Of a stretch of DNA of 64,000 nt, positions 50,941 through 63,128 are shown one piece after another (within the stretch, counting starts at the first letter, position 1; the number at the start of each line of letters is the position of its first letter). Source of the DNA: Sphingomonas vulcanisoli (GTDB taxonomy: Bacteria; Pseudomonadota; Alphaproteobacteria; Sphingomonadales; Sphingomonadaceae). The notes under the pieces were generated by a model. The model had not been told where the DNA came from, did no database searches, and was given only the letters and a program-made list of their open reading frames with translations. The stretch lies in contig NZ_JAAOZC010000003.1 in the NCBI RefSeq assembly GCF_011761305.1, positions 1 through 64,000 on the forward strand. The letters run 5' to 3'. Made by a program: the position numbers and the translations under genes.

Positions 50941-51384
50941 TCAGCCTTCTACCTGATCCAGATAGGCGCCATAGCCTTTGGCCTCCATCTCATCCTTCGG
51001 CACGAAGCGCAGCGAGGCGGAGTTGATGCAATAGCGAAGCCCGCCGCGATCGCGCGGGCCATCGTTGAAGACATGGCCCAGGTGGCTGTCACCATGCGCC
51101 GAGCGGACTTCGGTGCGGATCATGCCGTGCGTGGCATCGCGGATTTCCGTGACGTGCGCGGGCTCGATCGGCTTGGTGAAGCTCGGCCAGCCGCAATGCG
51201 AATCGAATTTGTCCGCGCTGGCGAACAGGGGCTCGCCGGAGACGATATCGACGTAGATGCCCGCCTCCTTGTTGTGCAGCAGCGCGCCGGTGCCGGGCCG
51301 TTCGGTGCCGCTCTCCTGCGTCACATGATATTGCTCGGGCGTGAGTGCGGCGACGGCTTCGGGCGTCTTGCGATAGTCGGCCAA
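50941..51384 (-). CDS. msrB: Peptide-methionine (R)-S-oxide reductase, zinc-less form
   Basis: A ~147-residue MsrB that reduces methionine-R-sulfoxide. Catalytic Cys in [11 protein letters not shown], and [10 protein letters not shown] with a candidate resolving Cys. The two CxxC zinc pairs of many MsrB proteins are absent ([15 protein letters not shown] and IVSGEPLF instead). TTG start at 51384 chosen because AAGGAG lies ~8 bases upstream and it gives [11 protein letters not shown], the family opening; a longer frame upstream is not family-like. Confidence 0.92.
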   Translation of the reverse strand: MADYRKTPEAVAALTPEQYHVTQESGTERPGTGALLHNKEAGIYVDIVSGEPLFASADKFDSHCGWPSFTKPIEPAHVTEIRDATHGMIRTEVRSAHGDSHLGHVFNDGPRDRGGLRYCINSASLRFVPKDEMEAKGYGAYLDQVEG

Positions 51385-51423
51385 TGGGAGTCTCCTTCGG
51401 CGCCTAGATGGGGGAGGCGAGCG

Positions 51424-51603
51424 GTGCGGACAAGATTGAGCGTTTGCCGGCGCAAGCGGCGATTTGCGAGCGCCGGGGATGCGGCGGCGCAGGCACAGGC
51501 GGATGGCTTGCCGCTTTTGCCGTACCGCTGCGATCGCTGTGGCCAATTTCATCTCACGAGCCGGACCAAGGGGAAACGCCAGTCTGCTCTCCGCTCGCCT
51601 TGA
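51424..51603 (+). CDS. Zinc-ribbon microprotein
   Basis: A 59-residue protein from GTG 51424, with GGGGGAGG just upstream. Contains a basic N-terminus ([12 protein letters not shown]), a helix, then [16 protein letters not shown], resembling the small CxxC...H ribbon proteins of unknown function with the pattern Y-x-C-x-x-C-x-x-[FW]-H-L-T. The last residues and the stop come from repeat D3. Divergent from msrB. Confidence 0.65.
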   Translation: MRTRLSVCRRKRRFASAGDAAAQAQADGLPLLPYRCDRCGQFHLTSRTKGKRQSALRSP

Positions 51604-51680
51604 GCTTGTCGAAGGGCTGTTCTTCCTTCTGACACGCTGAAAAGTAAGGACAGTGCTTTGACAAGCTCAGCACGAACGGA
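51591..51680. repeat. Palindromic repeat family D, copy D3
   Basis: The arms CCGCTCGCCTTGAGCTTGTC with GAAGGGC and GACAAGCTCAGCACGAACGG. Relative to the consensus CCCTGAGC, this copy has CCTTGAGC, which creates the TGA stop of the zinc-ribbon gene. Confidence 0.88.
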
Positions 51681-51759
51681 GTTTGGAGGGCTGGAAAGGC
51701 AGCTAAGGACCATCCCCACCTTGTACCCGGGCCCATAAAGGTCCATTTGGGCAGTAATC

Positions 51760-53541
51760 ATGCCGTTTTCAAAGCTCCCCACGCCTCTTTCCGAGGCGCT
51801 CGCCGCGCGTGGCTATGCCGCGCCCACTCCCGTTCAGGCTGCCGTGCTGGAACCCGAAGCCGCGGGGCGCGATCTGATCGTCTCGGCGCAGACCGGATCG
51901 GGCAAGACCATCGCCTTCGGCATGGCGATGGCGGAGGCGCTGTTTGTCGATGGCGCCTTGCCGCCGCCGCGCGCGCTCGGCGCGCTGGTGATCGCGCCGA
52001 CCCGCGAGCTGGCGCTGCAGGTCGCGCGCGAACTCAGCTGGCTCTATGCCAAGGCGGGGGCGCGGATCGCGACCTGCGTCGGCGGCATGGATGCCTCGCG
52101 TGAGCGGCGTGCGCTCAGCCATGGCGCGCATATCGCGGTCGGCACGCCGGGGCGGCTGCGGGACCATCTCGAACGCGGCGCGCTGGATCTCTCGGGCCTC
52201 AAGGTCGTCGTGCTCGATGAAGCGGACGAGATGCTCGACATGGGCTTCCGCGAGGATCTGGAAGAGATTCTCGATGCCACCCCCGCCGAGCGCCGCACCT
52301 TCCTCTTCTCCGCGACGATGCCCAAGCCGATCGTCGCGCTGGCCCGCCGCTATCAGCGCGACGCGCACCGCATCGAGACGATCAGCCAAGATCGCGGCCA
52401 TGGCGATATCGCCTATCAGGCGATGACGGTCTCGCCGTCCGATATCGAGCATGCGGTGATCAACCTGCTCCGCCTGCACGAGGCCGAGACGGCGATGCTG
52501 TTCTGCGCGACGCGGGACAATGTGCGCCATCTTCACGCCAGCTTGGTCGAGCGCGGTTTCGGTGCGGTCGCTTTGTCGGGCGAGCACAGCCAGAACGAGC
52601 GCAACGCCGCGCTGCAGGCGCTGCGCGATCAACGCGCGCGCGTCTGCGTCGCCACCGATGTCGCCGCGCGCGGCATCGATCTGCCGAGCCTCAGCCTTGT
52701 CGTCCATGTCGAGATACCGCGCGATGCCGAGGTGCTGCAGCACCGTTCGGGCCGCACCGGCCGCGCTGGCCGGAAGGGAACGGCGGTCCTGATCGTGCCC
52801 TTCCCGCGCCGCCGCCGCGTCGAGGGTCTGCTGCGCGATGCCAAGATCAATGCCGAATGGATTTCGGCGCCAAGCCCCGACGACATTCGCGCTGCCGATC
52901 GCGAGCGGCTGATCGCCACCTTGCTCGAGCCGATCGAGCTGGACGATGAGGATCGCGCGCTCGGCGCCCGCTTGCTCGCCGAGCGTAGCCCTGAGGATCT
53001 CGCCGCAGCTCTGGTCCACGCGCACCGCGCCCGGCTGCCGCAGCCAGAGGAACTGGTCGAGAACAGCCCCGCCGCGCACCGGGCCGCGCAGCAGGAGAAG
53101 CATCGCCCGGGCTTCGACGATGTCGTCTGGTTCAAGATGAATATCGGTCGCCGCCAGAACGCCGATCCGCGCTGGATCCTGCCTTTGCTCTGCCGCCGCG
53201 GCCACGTCACCAAGAGCGAAGTCGGCGCGATCCGCATCGGGCAGACCGAAACCTTCTTCCAGGTGCCGCGCAATATCACCGCCAAGTTCCTCGATGCCAT
53301 CAAGCGCACCGCGGATCATGAGGGCGGCGACGAGGGCGCCGTGCTGATCGTCCAGTCGGACGGCCCGCCCAGCGGCACGCGCGGCGACAATCCGCGCTCC
53401 GGCCCGCCGCCGCGCGCCCGGCTCAGCGCTGCTCCCGGCGCAACTCCGCGTGCGCCCGGCGGCGCTCCGCGTGGTGCGCGCCATCAGGCGCGGCCAACTC
53501 ATGGCGCGCCGCGCGGACCTCGGGGTAAGGGGCCGCGGTGA
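51760..53541 (+). CDS. DEAD-box RNA helicase with DbpA-type RNA-binding domain
   Basis: A 593-residue ATP-dependent RNA helicase. Motifs in order: Q-motif region, AQTGSGKT (I), PTRELALQ (Ia), LDEADEMLDMGF (II, ~150), SATMPKP (III), ATDVAARGIDLPSL (V), HRSGRTGRAGRKG (VI). A DbpA-like domain (~residues 455-530: WFKMNIGRRQNADPRWILPL) is followed by a Pro/Arg/Gly tail. Likely acts in ribosome assembly or RNA decay in the CsdA/DbpA manner. Confidence 0.93.
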   Translation: MPFSKLPTPLSEALAARGYAAPTPVQAAVLEPEAAGRDLIVSAQTGSGKTIAFGMAMAEALFVDGALPPPRALGALVIAPTRELALQVARELSWLYAKAGARIATCVGGMDASRERRALSHGAHIAVGTPGRLRDHLERGALDLSGLKVVVLDEADEMLDMGFREDLEEILDATPAERRTFLFSATMPKPIVALARRYQRDAHRIETISQDRGHGDIAYQAMTVSPSDIEHAVINLLRLHEAETAMLFCATRDNVRHLHASLVERGFGAVALSGEHSQNERNAALQALRDQRARVCVATDVAARGIDLPSLSLVVHVEIPRDAEVLQHRSGRTGRAGRKGTAVLIVPFPRRRRVEGLLRDAKINAEWISAPSPDDIRAADRERLIATLLEPIELDDEDRALGARLLAERSPEDLAAALVHAHRARLPQPEELVENSPAAHRAAQQEKHRPGFDDVVWFKMNIGRRQNADPRWILPLLCRRGHVTKSEVGAIRIGQTETFFQVPRNITAKFLDAIKRTADHEGGDEGAVLIVQSDGPPSGTRGDNPRSGPPPRARLSAAPGATPRAPGGAPRGARHQARPTHGAPRGPRGKGPR

Positions 53542-53996
53542 GCGGTGCCGTTCGCATCCTGGTGGATGCCGATGCCTGCCCGGTGAAGGATGAAATCTAT
53601 CGCGTCGCGTGGCGGCGCGAAGTGCCGGTCACCATCGTCAGCAACAGCTATTTCCGCGTGCCCACGCATCCGCTGGTCGATCGGATCGTGGTGAGCGACG
53701 GGTTCGACGCCGCCGACGATTGGATTGCTGAGCAAGCGGACGCCAAAGCGCTCGTCGTCACCGCAGATATCCTGCTCGCCGATCGCTGCATCAAGGCGGG
53801 CGCCACGGTGCTTTCGCCCACGGGCAAACCCTTCACCACCGCCTCTATCGGCGGCGCGATTGCGACGCGCGCGATCATGGCGGACCTGCGCGCCGGCGGC
53901 GATCAGCTCGGCGGCCCGGCCCCCTTCGCCAGGGCCGATCGATCGCGGTTTTTGCAGGCGCTGGATACGGCGCTGGAGAAGCTGGGGAGGGGGTAA
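53538..53996 (+). CDS. YaiI/YqxD (DUF188) family protein
   Basis: A 152-residue NYN/PIN-like protein with ILVDADACPVKDEIYRVAWR at the N-terminus and VVTADILLADRCIKAGATVL further on; the conserved Asp residues suggest a nuclease-like metal site, but no activity is proven. Coupled to the helicase by an ATGA-type overlap. Confidence 0.9.
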   Translation: MSGAVRILVDADACPVKDEIYRVAWRREVPVTIVSNSYFRVPTHPLVDRIVVSDGFDAADDWIAEQADAKALVVTADILLADRCIKAGATVLSPTGKPFTTASIGGAIATRAIMADLRAGGDQLGGPAPFARADRSRFLQALDTALEKLGRG

Positions 53997-54002
53997 CCTA
54001 TT

Positions 54003-54118
54003 CCTCCCCTGTAAGGGGAGGGGAACCATGCGCAGCATGGTGGAGGGGTGTCCCGCCATCGAGAGGGTAATACCCCTCCGTCAGCCCTGCGGGCTGCCAC
54101 CTCCCCTTGCAGGGGAGG
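54003..54118. repeat. Palindromic repeat family A, copy A4
   Basis: The arms CCTCCCCTGTAAGGGGAGGG and CCACCTCCCCTTGCAGGGGAGG, with TGTCCCGCCATCGAGAGGG and ATACCCCTCCGTCAGCCC. Shares TCAGCCCTGCGGGCTGCCACC with copy A1. Confidence 0.92.
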
Positions 54119-54120
54119 AC

Positions 54121-55595
54121 CTAGTGTGTTGCATTCCCTTTCAGCGGCTTCTCGTTGACCGCAGGCGCATCCTCCCAGCCCCCGCCCAGCGCGCGGAACA
54201 GATCGATCTCCGCATCGATCAGGGCGCTGTTCGATTGGGCGAGCGCGGCGCTGGCCTGGGCGCGGGTGCGCTCGGCATCCAGCAATTGCAGGAAATTGTC
54301 CGCGCCGGCATCGAAGCGATATTGCGAAAGCTTGTAGGCGTCTGCGGCCGAGGCATAAGCGCGGCCGAGCGCGGCGTTCTGCTTGGCCTGCCCATCGAGG
54401 CGGGCCAAAGCCTGCTCGGTCTCCTTGAGCGCGGTCAGCACCGCGCCATCGAAACTGGCGAGGCTCGATTCGGCCTGCGCACGCGCTTGGCGGACGCGGG
54501 CACGCGCCTCGCTCTGGATCGGGAAATTCCAGCTGATCAGCGGCCCCAGCGAATAGCTCAACGAGCGCGCCTTGCCGATGTCGCTGAACCGCGTCGCGCC
54601 CAGCGACACCGATCCCGCCAGCGTGATCGTCGGATAGAGATCGGCCGTGGCGACGCCGACCCGCGCGGTATCGGCGGCAAGCTGGCGCTCGGCCCGCCGC
54701 ACATCGGGGCGGCGCGCGAGCAAAGCGCGACCGTCGCCATTAGGCAGCGGCGCGGAGAGCTTGGGCGGCGCCGTGCAGGTGGCGACGATCGGATCGAGCG
54801 CCGCGGGCGGCTTGCCGGTCAGCACCGCGAGCGCATCCAGCGTCGCGCGTCGCTCGGCCTCCAGATTGGCAAGCGAGGCGGCGGCCTGTTCGTAAACCGT
54901 ACGCGCCTGATCGACATCGCGCATCGTACCGCCGCCGCCGGCGTTGAGCCGCTCGGTCAGATCGACGGTCTTGGCCTCCAGCGTCATCGTCTCGCGCGCG
55001 TCGGCAACCTGCGCGGCATAGCCGCAGCTGTCGCCGTACGCGCGCGCGGTATCGGCGGCGACCGCGACGCGCGCCGCATCCAGCGCCGCCTCCGCCGCGC
55101 CATAATCGCCGCGCGCCGCCTCGATCCCGCGCCGCACCCCGCCGAACAGATCGAGTTCGTAGTTGACGTCGAAGCCCGCCGAGTAGGAATTGTAGGTATA
55201 GGCGTCCGGCAACCCAGCGGTTGCGCCGGTGCCGGCGGCAGCGATGTTGCCCGTTGCGCCCAACGCCGCCGTACCCTGCCGCACGCGCGTGTAGCTGGCC
55301 GAAGGCGTCGTGGTCGGCAGCAGCTTGCCGTGCGCCTCGGCGAGCACGTAGCGCGCTTTCTTGAGATTGGCCGCAGCGACACGGACGTCGGTATTGTTGG
55401 CCAGCGCCTCGGTGATCAGCGCATCCAGCGTGGGATCGTCATAGAGCCGCCACCAATGGGCCGGCAGATCGGCGGCGCTCTTCTGCGGCTCGACGAACGG
55501 ACCCGTTGCCGCGGGCGTCGGCGCGGGATGTTTGTAATTGGGGCCGACCATGCAGCCGCCGAGCAGCAGCGCCGCCGAGAGCGCGATCAGACGCT

Positions 55596-55599
<4 letters not shown>
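54121..55599 (-). CDS. Outer-membrane efflux lipoprotein (OprM/NodT family)
   Basis: A 492-residue TolC-type channel. Lipobox LLLGGCMVGPNYKHP (Cys ~16), two OEP repeats with long helical hairpins (ARVRQARAQAESSLASFDGA, AALAQSNSALIDAEIDLFRA). Third gene of an efflux operon; start overlaps the pump stop as ATGA. Forms the outer exit duct of the tripartite pump. Confidence 0.94.
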
Positions 55600-58775
<3,176 letters not shown>

Positions 58776-58779
58776 CGGA

Positions 58780-59970
58780 TCAGCGCGCCGTCGCGGCGGA
58801 AGCGGGCGGCGCGCTGAGGATCGTGGTGCCGGGCGCGGTATCGGCGGCGCGCGGCCGCAGCTTGATCTGATGCGCGTCGACCGCGGCGCCGGGCTGCAAT
58901 TGGCCCAGCCCGTCGAGCACCACCAGATCGCCCGCAGCGATGCCTTTCTTGATCACCCGCAGACCCGCGACCAGCGGCCCGGTCTCGACTTCGCGCGCGA
59001 CGGTCATGCCCTTGGCATCGACGATATAGGCCAGCTTGCGCGTCTGATCGGTGGTGATCGCCTCGTCGGGGATCAGCATCGCATGATAGGTGCCCGAGCC
59101 GAGTAGGCGGGCGCGGCCGAACATGCCCGGCGTGAGCAGACGGCCTGGGTTGGAAAGTTCGGCATGGGCGCGGATCGTGCCCGATCGCGGATCGATCGCA
59201 TTGTCCACGAACACCATATGGCCGTGGTGCCGGTAATCGCTTTCATCGGCGAGCTCGATGTCGACCGGGTTGGGCGTGTTGCGCGATGAGCCGCGCACGC
59301 CCTGCTGCGCCTGGCGGGTATATTTGAGATAAAGGCTCTCGGCGCCTTCGAAGCTGAACCAGATCGGATCCATCGTCACGACGCTGGTCAGTTCGGTCGT
59401 GCTGGCGGTGACGACGTCGCCGAGGCTGACCTTCTTGTCCGAGACGCGACCGCTGACCGGCGCGCGGACGGTGGTGAAATCGAGGTTGAGCTTGGCTTCG
59501 GCCTGCGCCGCGCGGCTGGAAGCGAGATCGGCCTGCGCGGTGCGGACGTTGGCGAGCTTGGTCTCCAATTCCTCCTGGCTCACCGCCTGCACGGTGCGTA
59601 GCTTCTGGGCGCGGGCCAGCTCGGTCTGGGCGTTGGTCAGCGTCGCCTGCGATTTGCCCGTGGCGGCGACCGCCTTGAGATATTCGGCGCGGTAGGGGCG
59701 TGGATCGATGACGAACAGCGGCTGCCCGGCATGCACATCCTGCCCGTTGCGGAACAGAATTCGGGTAACGTTGCCCGAGATGCGCGGGCGCACGCTCGCG
59801 CTTTCGATCGCTTCGAACCGGCCGACATATTCGTCCCAATCGACGACATCGCGGGTCAGCGGGTGCGCGACATTGACGTGCGGCTTCGGCGGTGGCGGCG
59901 GCGCTTTCGATCCGCACCCCGCAAGCATAATGACGGCTGCCCCCAGGCTCGCCCAAATCCGTCCCTGCAT
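58780..59970 (-). CDS. Efflux RND periplasmic adaptor (MexE-like lipoprotein)
   Basis: A 396-residue membrane-fusion protein. Start MQGRIW (59970) gives a lipoprotein signal (AAVIMLAGCGSKAP). Lipoyl halves VRPRISGNVTRILFRNGQDV and TVRAPVSGRVSDKKVSLGDV flank an alpha hairpin; barrel domain follows. First gene of the efflux operon, downstream of the TetR-like palindrome. Confidence 0.94.
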   Translation of the reverse strand: MQGRIWASLGAAVIMLAGCGSKAPPPPPKPHVNVAHPLTRDVVDWDEYVGRFEAIESASVRPRISGNVTRILFRNGQDVHAGQPLFVIDPRPYRAEYLKAVAATGKSQATLTNAQTELARAQKLRTVQAVSQEELETKLANVRTAQADLASSRAAQAEAKLNLDFTTVRAPVSGRVSDKKVSLGDVVTASTTELTSVVTMDPIWFSFEGAESLYLKYTRQAQQGVRGSSRNTPNPVDIELADESDYRHHGHMVFVDNAIDPRSGTIRAHAELSNPGRLLTPGMFGRARLLGSGTYHAMLIPDEAITTDQTRKLAYIVDAKGMTVAREVETGPLVAGLRVIKKGIAAGDLVVLDGLGQLQPGAAVDAHQIKLRPRAADTAPGTTILSAPPASAATAR

Positions 59971-60030
59971 CACTCTGCCCTGTTCTATCGCCGGGCGACA
60001 AATAGGCGTCCGCCCCGACGGCGACAAGTG

Positions 60031-60042
60031 TACCGATCGGTA
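60031..60042. promoter_or_regulatory. Perfect 12-base palindrome, TetR-type operator candidate
   Basis: TACCGATCGGTA lies 61 bases upstream of the adaptor ATG. Such ACCGATCGGT cores are common targets of TetR-family repressors of RND pumps. No TetR gene is in the window, so the regulator must be encoded elsewhere. Confidence 0.5.
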
Positions 60043-60116
60043 TTTTTCGCACTGCATTATTTTGGTGCTGAATTGGCAAGCGGGATGAAAGACGACCGTT
60101 CAGCGCAATGAAAGCA

Positions 60117-60155
60117 TTGACGATTACAAGCGTAGTCATTACGACTACAGGTGTA
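60117..60155 (+). promoter_or_regulatory. Promoter with two BlaI-box-like operators
   Basis: -35 TTGACG (60117-60122), 17-base spacer, weak -10 TACGAC (60140-60145). Two dyads TACAAGCGTA (60125-60134) and TACAGGTGTA (60146-60155) match the BlaI/MecI core TACANNTGTA (the first with one mismatch), centres 21 bases apart, about two helical turns. They themselves form a larger inverted repeat. Consistent with autoregulation of the blaI gene 17 bases downstream. Confidence 0.65.
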
Positions 60156-60171
60156 ATCGGAGATTCGGAAC

Positions 60172-60537
60172 GTGGCGGTGATCGGGGACAGCGAGCTGGC
60201 GGTGATGGAGGTGCTATGGCGCCAAAGTCCGCTGACCGCGCAGGAGGTGGCCGAACGCGCCGGGGAAGGGCGCGACTGGAGCGTCACCACCGTCAAGACG
60301 ATGCTCGGCCGCCTGCTCGCCAAGGGCGTGCTGGCGCATGAGGAAGACGGTCGCCGCTTTCTCTATCGGCCCGCGGTCAGCCGCGAGGATTACACCAGCC
60401 GGGAAACGCGCCGCTTCGCCGATCGCCTGTTCGGTGGCCGCGCGGCGCCGCTGGTCGCCCACCTCGCCGAGGGCGACGGACTGACGAGCGAAGATATCGC
60501 CGAACTGGAAGCCTTGCTGAAGGAGCTGCGGCCATGA
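60172..60537 (+). CDS. blaI: BlaI/MecI/CopY family transcriptional repressor
   Basis: A 121-residue winged-helix repressor: GDSELAVMEVLWRQSPLTAQ, recognition region WSVTTVKTMLGRLLAKGVL, wing HEEDGRRFLYRPAV, and a C-terminal dimerisation helix. GTG start with GGAG ~9 bases upstream. The stop overlaps the M56 gene, the standard BlaI-BlaR pair layout. It probably binds the two sites just upstream. Confidence 0.92.
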   Translation: MAVIGDSELAVMEVLWRQSPLTAQEVAERAGEGRDWSVTTVKTMLGRLLAKGVLAHEEDGRRFLYRPAVSREDYTSRETRRFADRLFGGRAAPLVAHLAEGDGLTSEDIAELEALLKELRP

Positions 60538-62249
60538 TGCACTGGTTTACGCCCGCCTGGATCGTCCAGACCTTGATCGCCTCCAGCCTGTTGATGGCGC
60601 TGGTCCTGGCGGTGCGCGCGCCCGTGATGCGGATGTTCGGCGCCAAGATCGCTTATGCGCTGTGGCTGCTGCCCGCGTTGCGGATGGTCCTGCCGCCGCT
60701 GCCGGGGCACCGCACGCTGATGATCCCGGTCGCATCGCTGAAGCCGCATGAGGCGACCTTCGGCCTGGTCGATCCGGTCCATGCCGCGAATATGGTGGCC
60801 ACTGCCGCCGATCCGCGCCCCGTGCCGCCGGAGCTTGTCGTCCAATATGCGCCGATGGACCCGCCGCCGCTCGAACTGCATCAGGCCGGGCATCTGCCCC
60901 CGCCGCCGCTGTTGGCGCCCCCGCATCCGATCGATTGGACGACGCTGGCGCTCGCGATCTGGCTCGGCGGCGCGCTGCTGCTCTTCGTCACCCAGCTCAT
61001 CCGCTATCGCCTGTTCCTGAACGTCGCGCTCAAGGGCAGCTTCCGCATGGCGCGCGAATGCGGGATCGATGTGCTGGTCAGCGACCATGTGTCGGGACCG
61101 ATCGCCGCGGGCATCTTCAAGCGGCGTATCCTGCTGCCGGGCAATTTCGTCAGCCGCTATTCGTCCGAGGAGCGGCGGCTGGCGCTGCGGCATGAGGCGG
61201 CGCACCATGATCGGCTCGATATTCCCGCCAATCTGCTCGCGCTCGGCATCGTCGCGCTGCACTGGTGGAATCCGCTCGCCCACCGCGCCTATCGCGCCTT
61301 CCGCGCCGATCAGGAGCTCGCCTGCGATGCCACCGTCCTCGGCGATGCCAACCCCGCCGAGCGCCACTCCTACGGCAGCGCGATGCTCAAGTCGGCGAGC
61401 GGCCGCATGCCCGCGATGGCCTGCGCGCTCAGCCACAAGGATCAGTTGAAGAAGAGGATCTTGATGATGGCCACCGCCAAATTCGGCCCCTTCCGCCTGA
61501 TCAGCGGCGCGGCGCTGGCCGCCGGCGCGATCGGCGGCGGGCTGGTGCTCACCGCGACCGGCCAGGCGCAGACCGCACCTGCGAAGATCGAGACCGTAGC
61601 GGTGCCGCCGTCCGTGCCCACGCCGCCCGTGCCGCCGATGAAAAGCGTGCCCCCGGTTCCGCCTGCGCCGCCCGCGCCCGTCGCGATGGCCGCCCCTCCG
61701 GCGCCTCCGGCCCCGCCCGCGCCTCCCGCCCGGCTCGCCGCCGCCGATCGGGAAGCGGCCCGCAAGGCAGCGGAATGCGCCCGCAAGTCGGCGGAGCAGG
61801 CCCGCGAGGCCGGCCGTCAGGCGGCGCTCGCCGGGCGTGAAGCGGCACGTCAGGCCGCTCAGGCCGGGCGCGAAGCGGAGCGCCAGGCCGCGCTCGCCAG
61901 CCGGGAAGCCGCGCGCCAGGCCCGCCTTTCGGACGAACGGGTCCGCCGGATCAACGAAGAGGTTCGCGCCTCGATGCCCGATACCGCCGCGCTCGTTCGC
62001 ACGGCGATGGACAGCGCCCGTGCCGGCCTGCGCGCCACCTGCGATCAGCAGGGCGTGAAGATGCCCGCCGACGCCGATTTCGGCGCACTCGCTACCTGCG
62101 GCACGCATATCCACGACATGGTGATGGCCTCGCTTCGCCAGGCCCGCGCCGAAGTCGCGGGCGATCGCTCGATCCCCAACGACGCCCGCGCCCAGGCGCT
62201 CGCCGGGATCGACTCCGCCATCGCCAGCAACTCCGCCCGCCCGCACTGA
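60534..62249 (+). CDS. BlaR1-like M56 membrane metallopeptidase without a penicillin-binding sensor
   Basis: A 571-residue protein. N-terminal membrane helices (~1-55 and ~135-160) and a zinc peptidase motif HEAAH (~220, in RLALRHEAAHHDRLDIPANL) with RAFRADQELACDATVLG further on. After a membrane helix (~320-345) comes a Pro-rich linker, then an Ala/Arg-rich helical repeat region (REAARQAA repeated, residues ~400-465), then a short Cys-containing end. BlaR1's beta-lactam-binding domain is absent, so the signal sensed is different and unknown. Confidence 0.85.
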   Translation: MMHWFTPAWIVQTLIASSLLMALVLAVRAPVMRMFGAKIAYALWLLPALRMVLPPLPGHRTLMIPVASLKPHEATFGLVDPVHAANMVATAADPRPVPPELVVQYAPMDPPPLELHQAGHLPPPPLLAPPHPIDWTTLALAIWLGGALLLFVTQLIRYRLFLNVALKGSFRMARECGIDVLVSDHVSGPIAAGIFKRRILLPGNFVSRYSSEERRLALRHEAAHHDRLDIPANLLALGIVALHWWNPLAHRAYRAFRADQELACDATVLGDANPAERHSYGSAMLKSASGRMPAMACALSHKDQLKKRILMMATAKFGPFRLISGAALAAGAIGGGLVLTATGQAQTAPAKIETVAVPPSVPTPPVPPMKSVPPVPPAPPAPVAMAAPPAPPAPPAPPARLAAADREAARKAAECARKSAEQAREAGRQAALAGREAARQAAQAGREAERQAALASREAARQARLSDERVRRINEEVRASMPDTAALVRTAMDSARAGLRATCDQQGVKMPADADFGALATCGTHIHDMVMASLRQARAEVAGDRSIPNDARAQALAGIDSAIASNSARPH

Positions 62250-62345
62250 AATCCTGCGTTGTCGCGGATGCGACGAGCCGAGTGTCCGTTTCGGACCCGT
62301 TCCCTCCCGTCATCGTTAGGCTCCCGCACATGATGGGAGTTGAGG

Positions 62346-63125
62346 ATGGCGGGATTGCTCGATGGCCGTGTGGCGCTGGTGACCGGCGGCGAATCCGGGA
62401 TCGGTGCGGCGTCCGCCGTGGCGCTGGCGCAGGCGGGCGCTTCGGTCAGTATCCTCTATTTCCGCGATAAGGGCCTTGCCGATGGCGTCGCGGCGCAGGT
62501 GACGGCGGCGGGGGCCAAGGCCACCACCGTCCAGGCTGATCTCGGCGACGAGGCGCAGGTCGCTGCGGCCTTCGCCGCCGTCACCCAGGCGCTGGGCACG
62601 CCCGATCTCCTCGTCAATTCCGCCGGGCTCAACATGAGCGGCACCAACGTGACGGATATGGAGCTGGCGCAGTGGGACCGGCTCATCCGCACCGATCTCA
62701 CCGGCGCCTTCCTCACCTCGCGCGCGCTGGCGCGGGGCTTGCGGGATGCGAAGAAGCCCGGCCGCATCATCAACATCAGCTCGATCCACGGCCAGGCGGT
62801 GCGCGCGGGCGGGGCGGATTATTGCTCGGCCAAGGCGGGGCTTGAAAACCTGACGCGGACGATGGCGATCGAAGTCGCGCCGATGGGCATTACGGTCAAT
62901 GCGATCGCGCCGGGCATGATCCTGACGCCGATGAACGTGCGCGCCGAGACCGACGCCGGCTATCGCGCCAGCCTCGAACATAACATTCCCATAGGCCGCG
63001 CCGGGCGGGCGGACGAGGTCGGTGCGATGGTCGTCTACTTGTGCTCCGATGCCGCCGCTTATGTCACCGGCGCGGTGCTGACGATCGATGGCGGCCTCAG
63101 CCTCGAAGCGGCATTGGGAGCCTGA
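62346..63125 (+). CDS. SDR family oxidoreductase (glucose/sugar dehydrogenase-like)
   Basis: A 259-residue short-chain dehydrogenase. Cofactor motif TGGESGIG, LLVNSAG, catalytic Ser in INISSIHG, and YCSAKAG for Tyr/Lys. C-terminal VTGAVLTIDGGLSL is typical of classical SDRs. Start ATG 62346 has GGGAG upstream. Followed by the GH130-like gene after 3 bases, so both may act on one carbohydrate. Confidence 0.9.
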   Translation: MAGLLDGRVALVTGGESGIGAASAVALAQAGASVSILYFRDKGLADGVAAQVTAAGAKATTVQADLGDEAQVAAAFAAVTQALGTPDLLVNSAGLNMSGTNVTDMELAQWDRLIRTDLTGAFLTSRALARGLRDAKKPGRIINISSIHGQAVRAGGADYCSAKAGLENLTRTMAIEVAPMGITVNAIAPGMILTPMNVRAETDAGYRASLEHNIPIGRAGRADEVGAMVVYLCSDAAAYVTGAVLTIDGGLSLEAALGA

Positions 63126-63128
63126 GCC

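Noticed and set aside
126-54118. CRISPR array from repeated elements
   Set aside because: The repeats are single, palindromic, of different families and far apart, with no regular spacers and no cas genes.
60172-62249. Classical beta-lactamase regulon
   Set aside because: No beta-lactamase gene is present and the peptidase lacks the penicillin-binding sensor domain.
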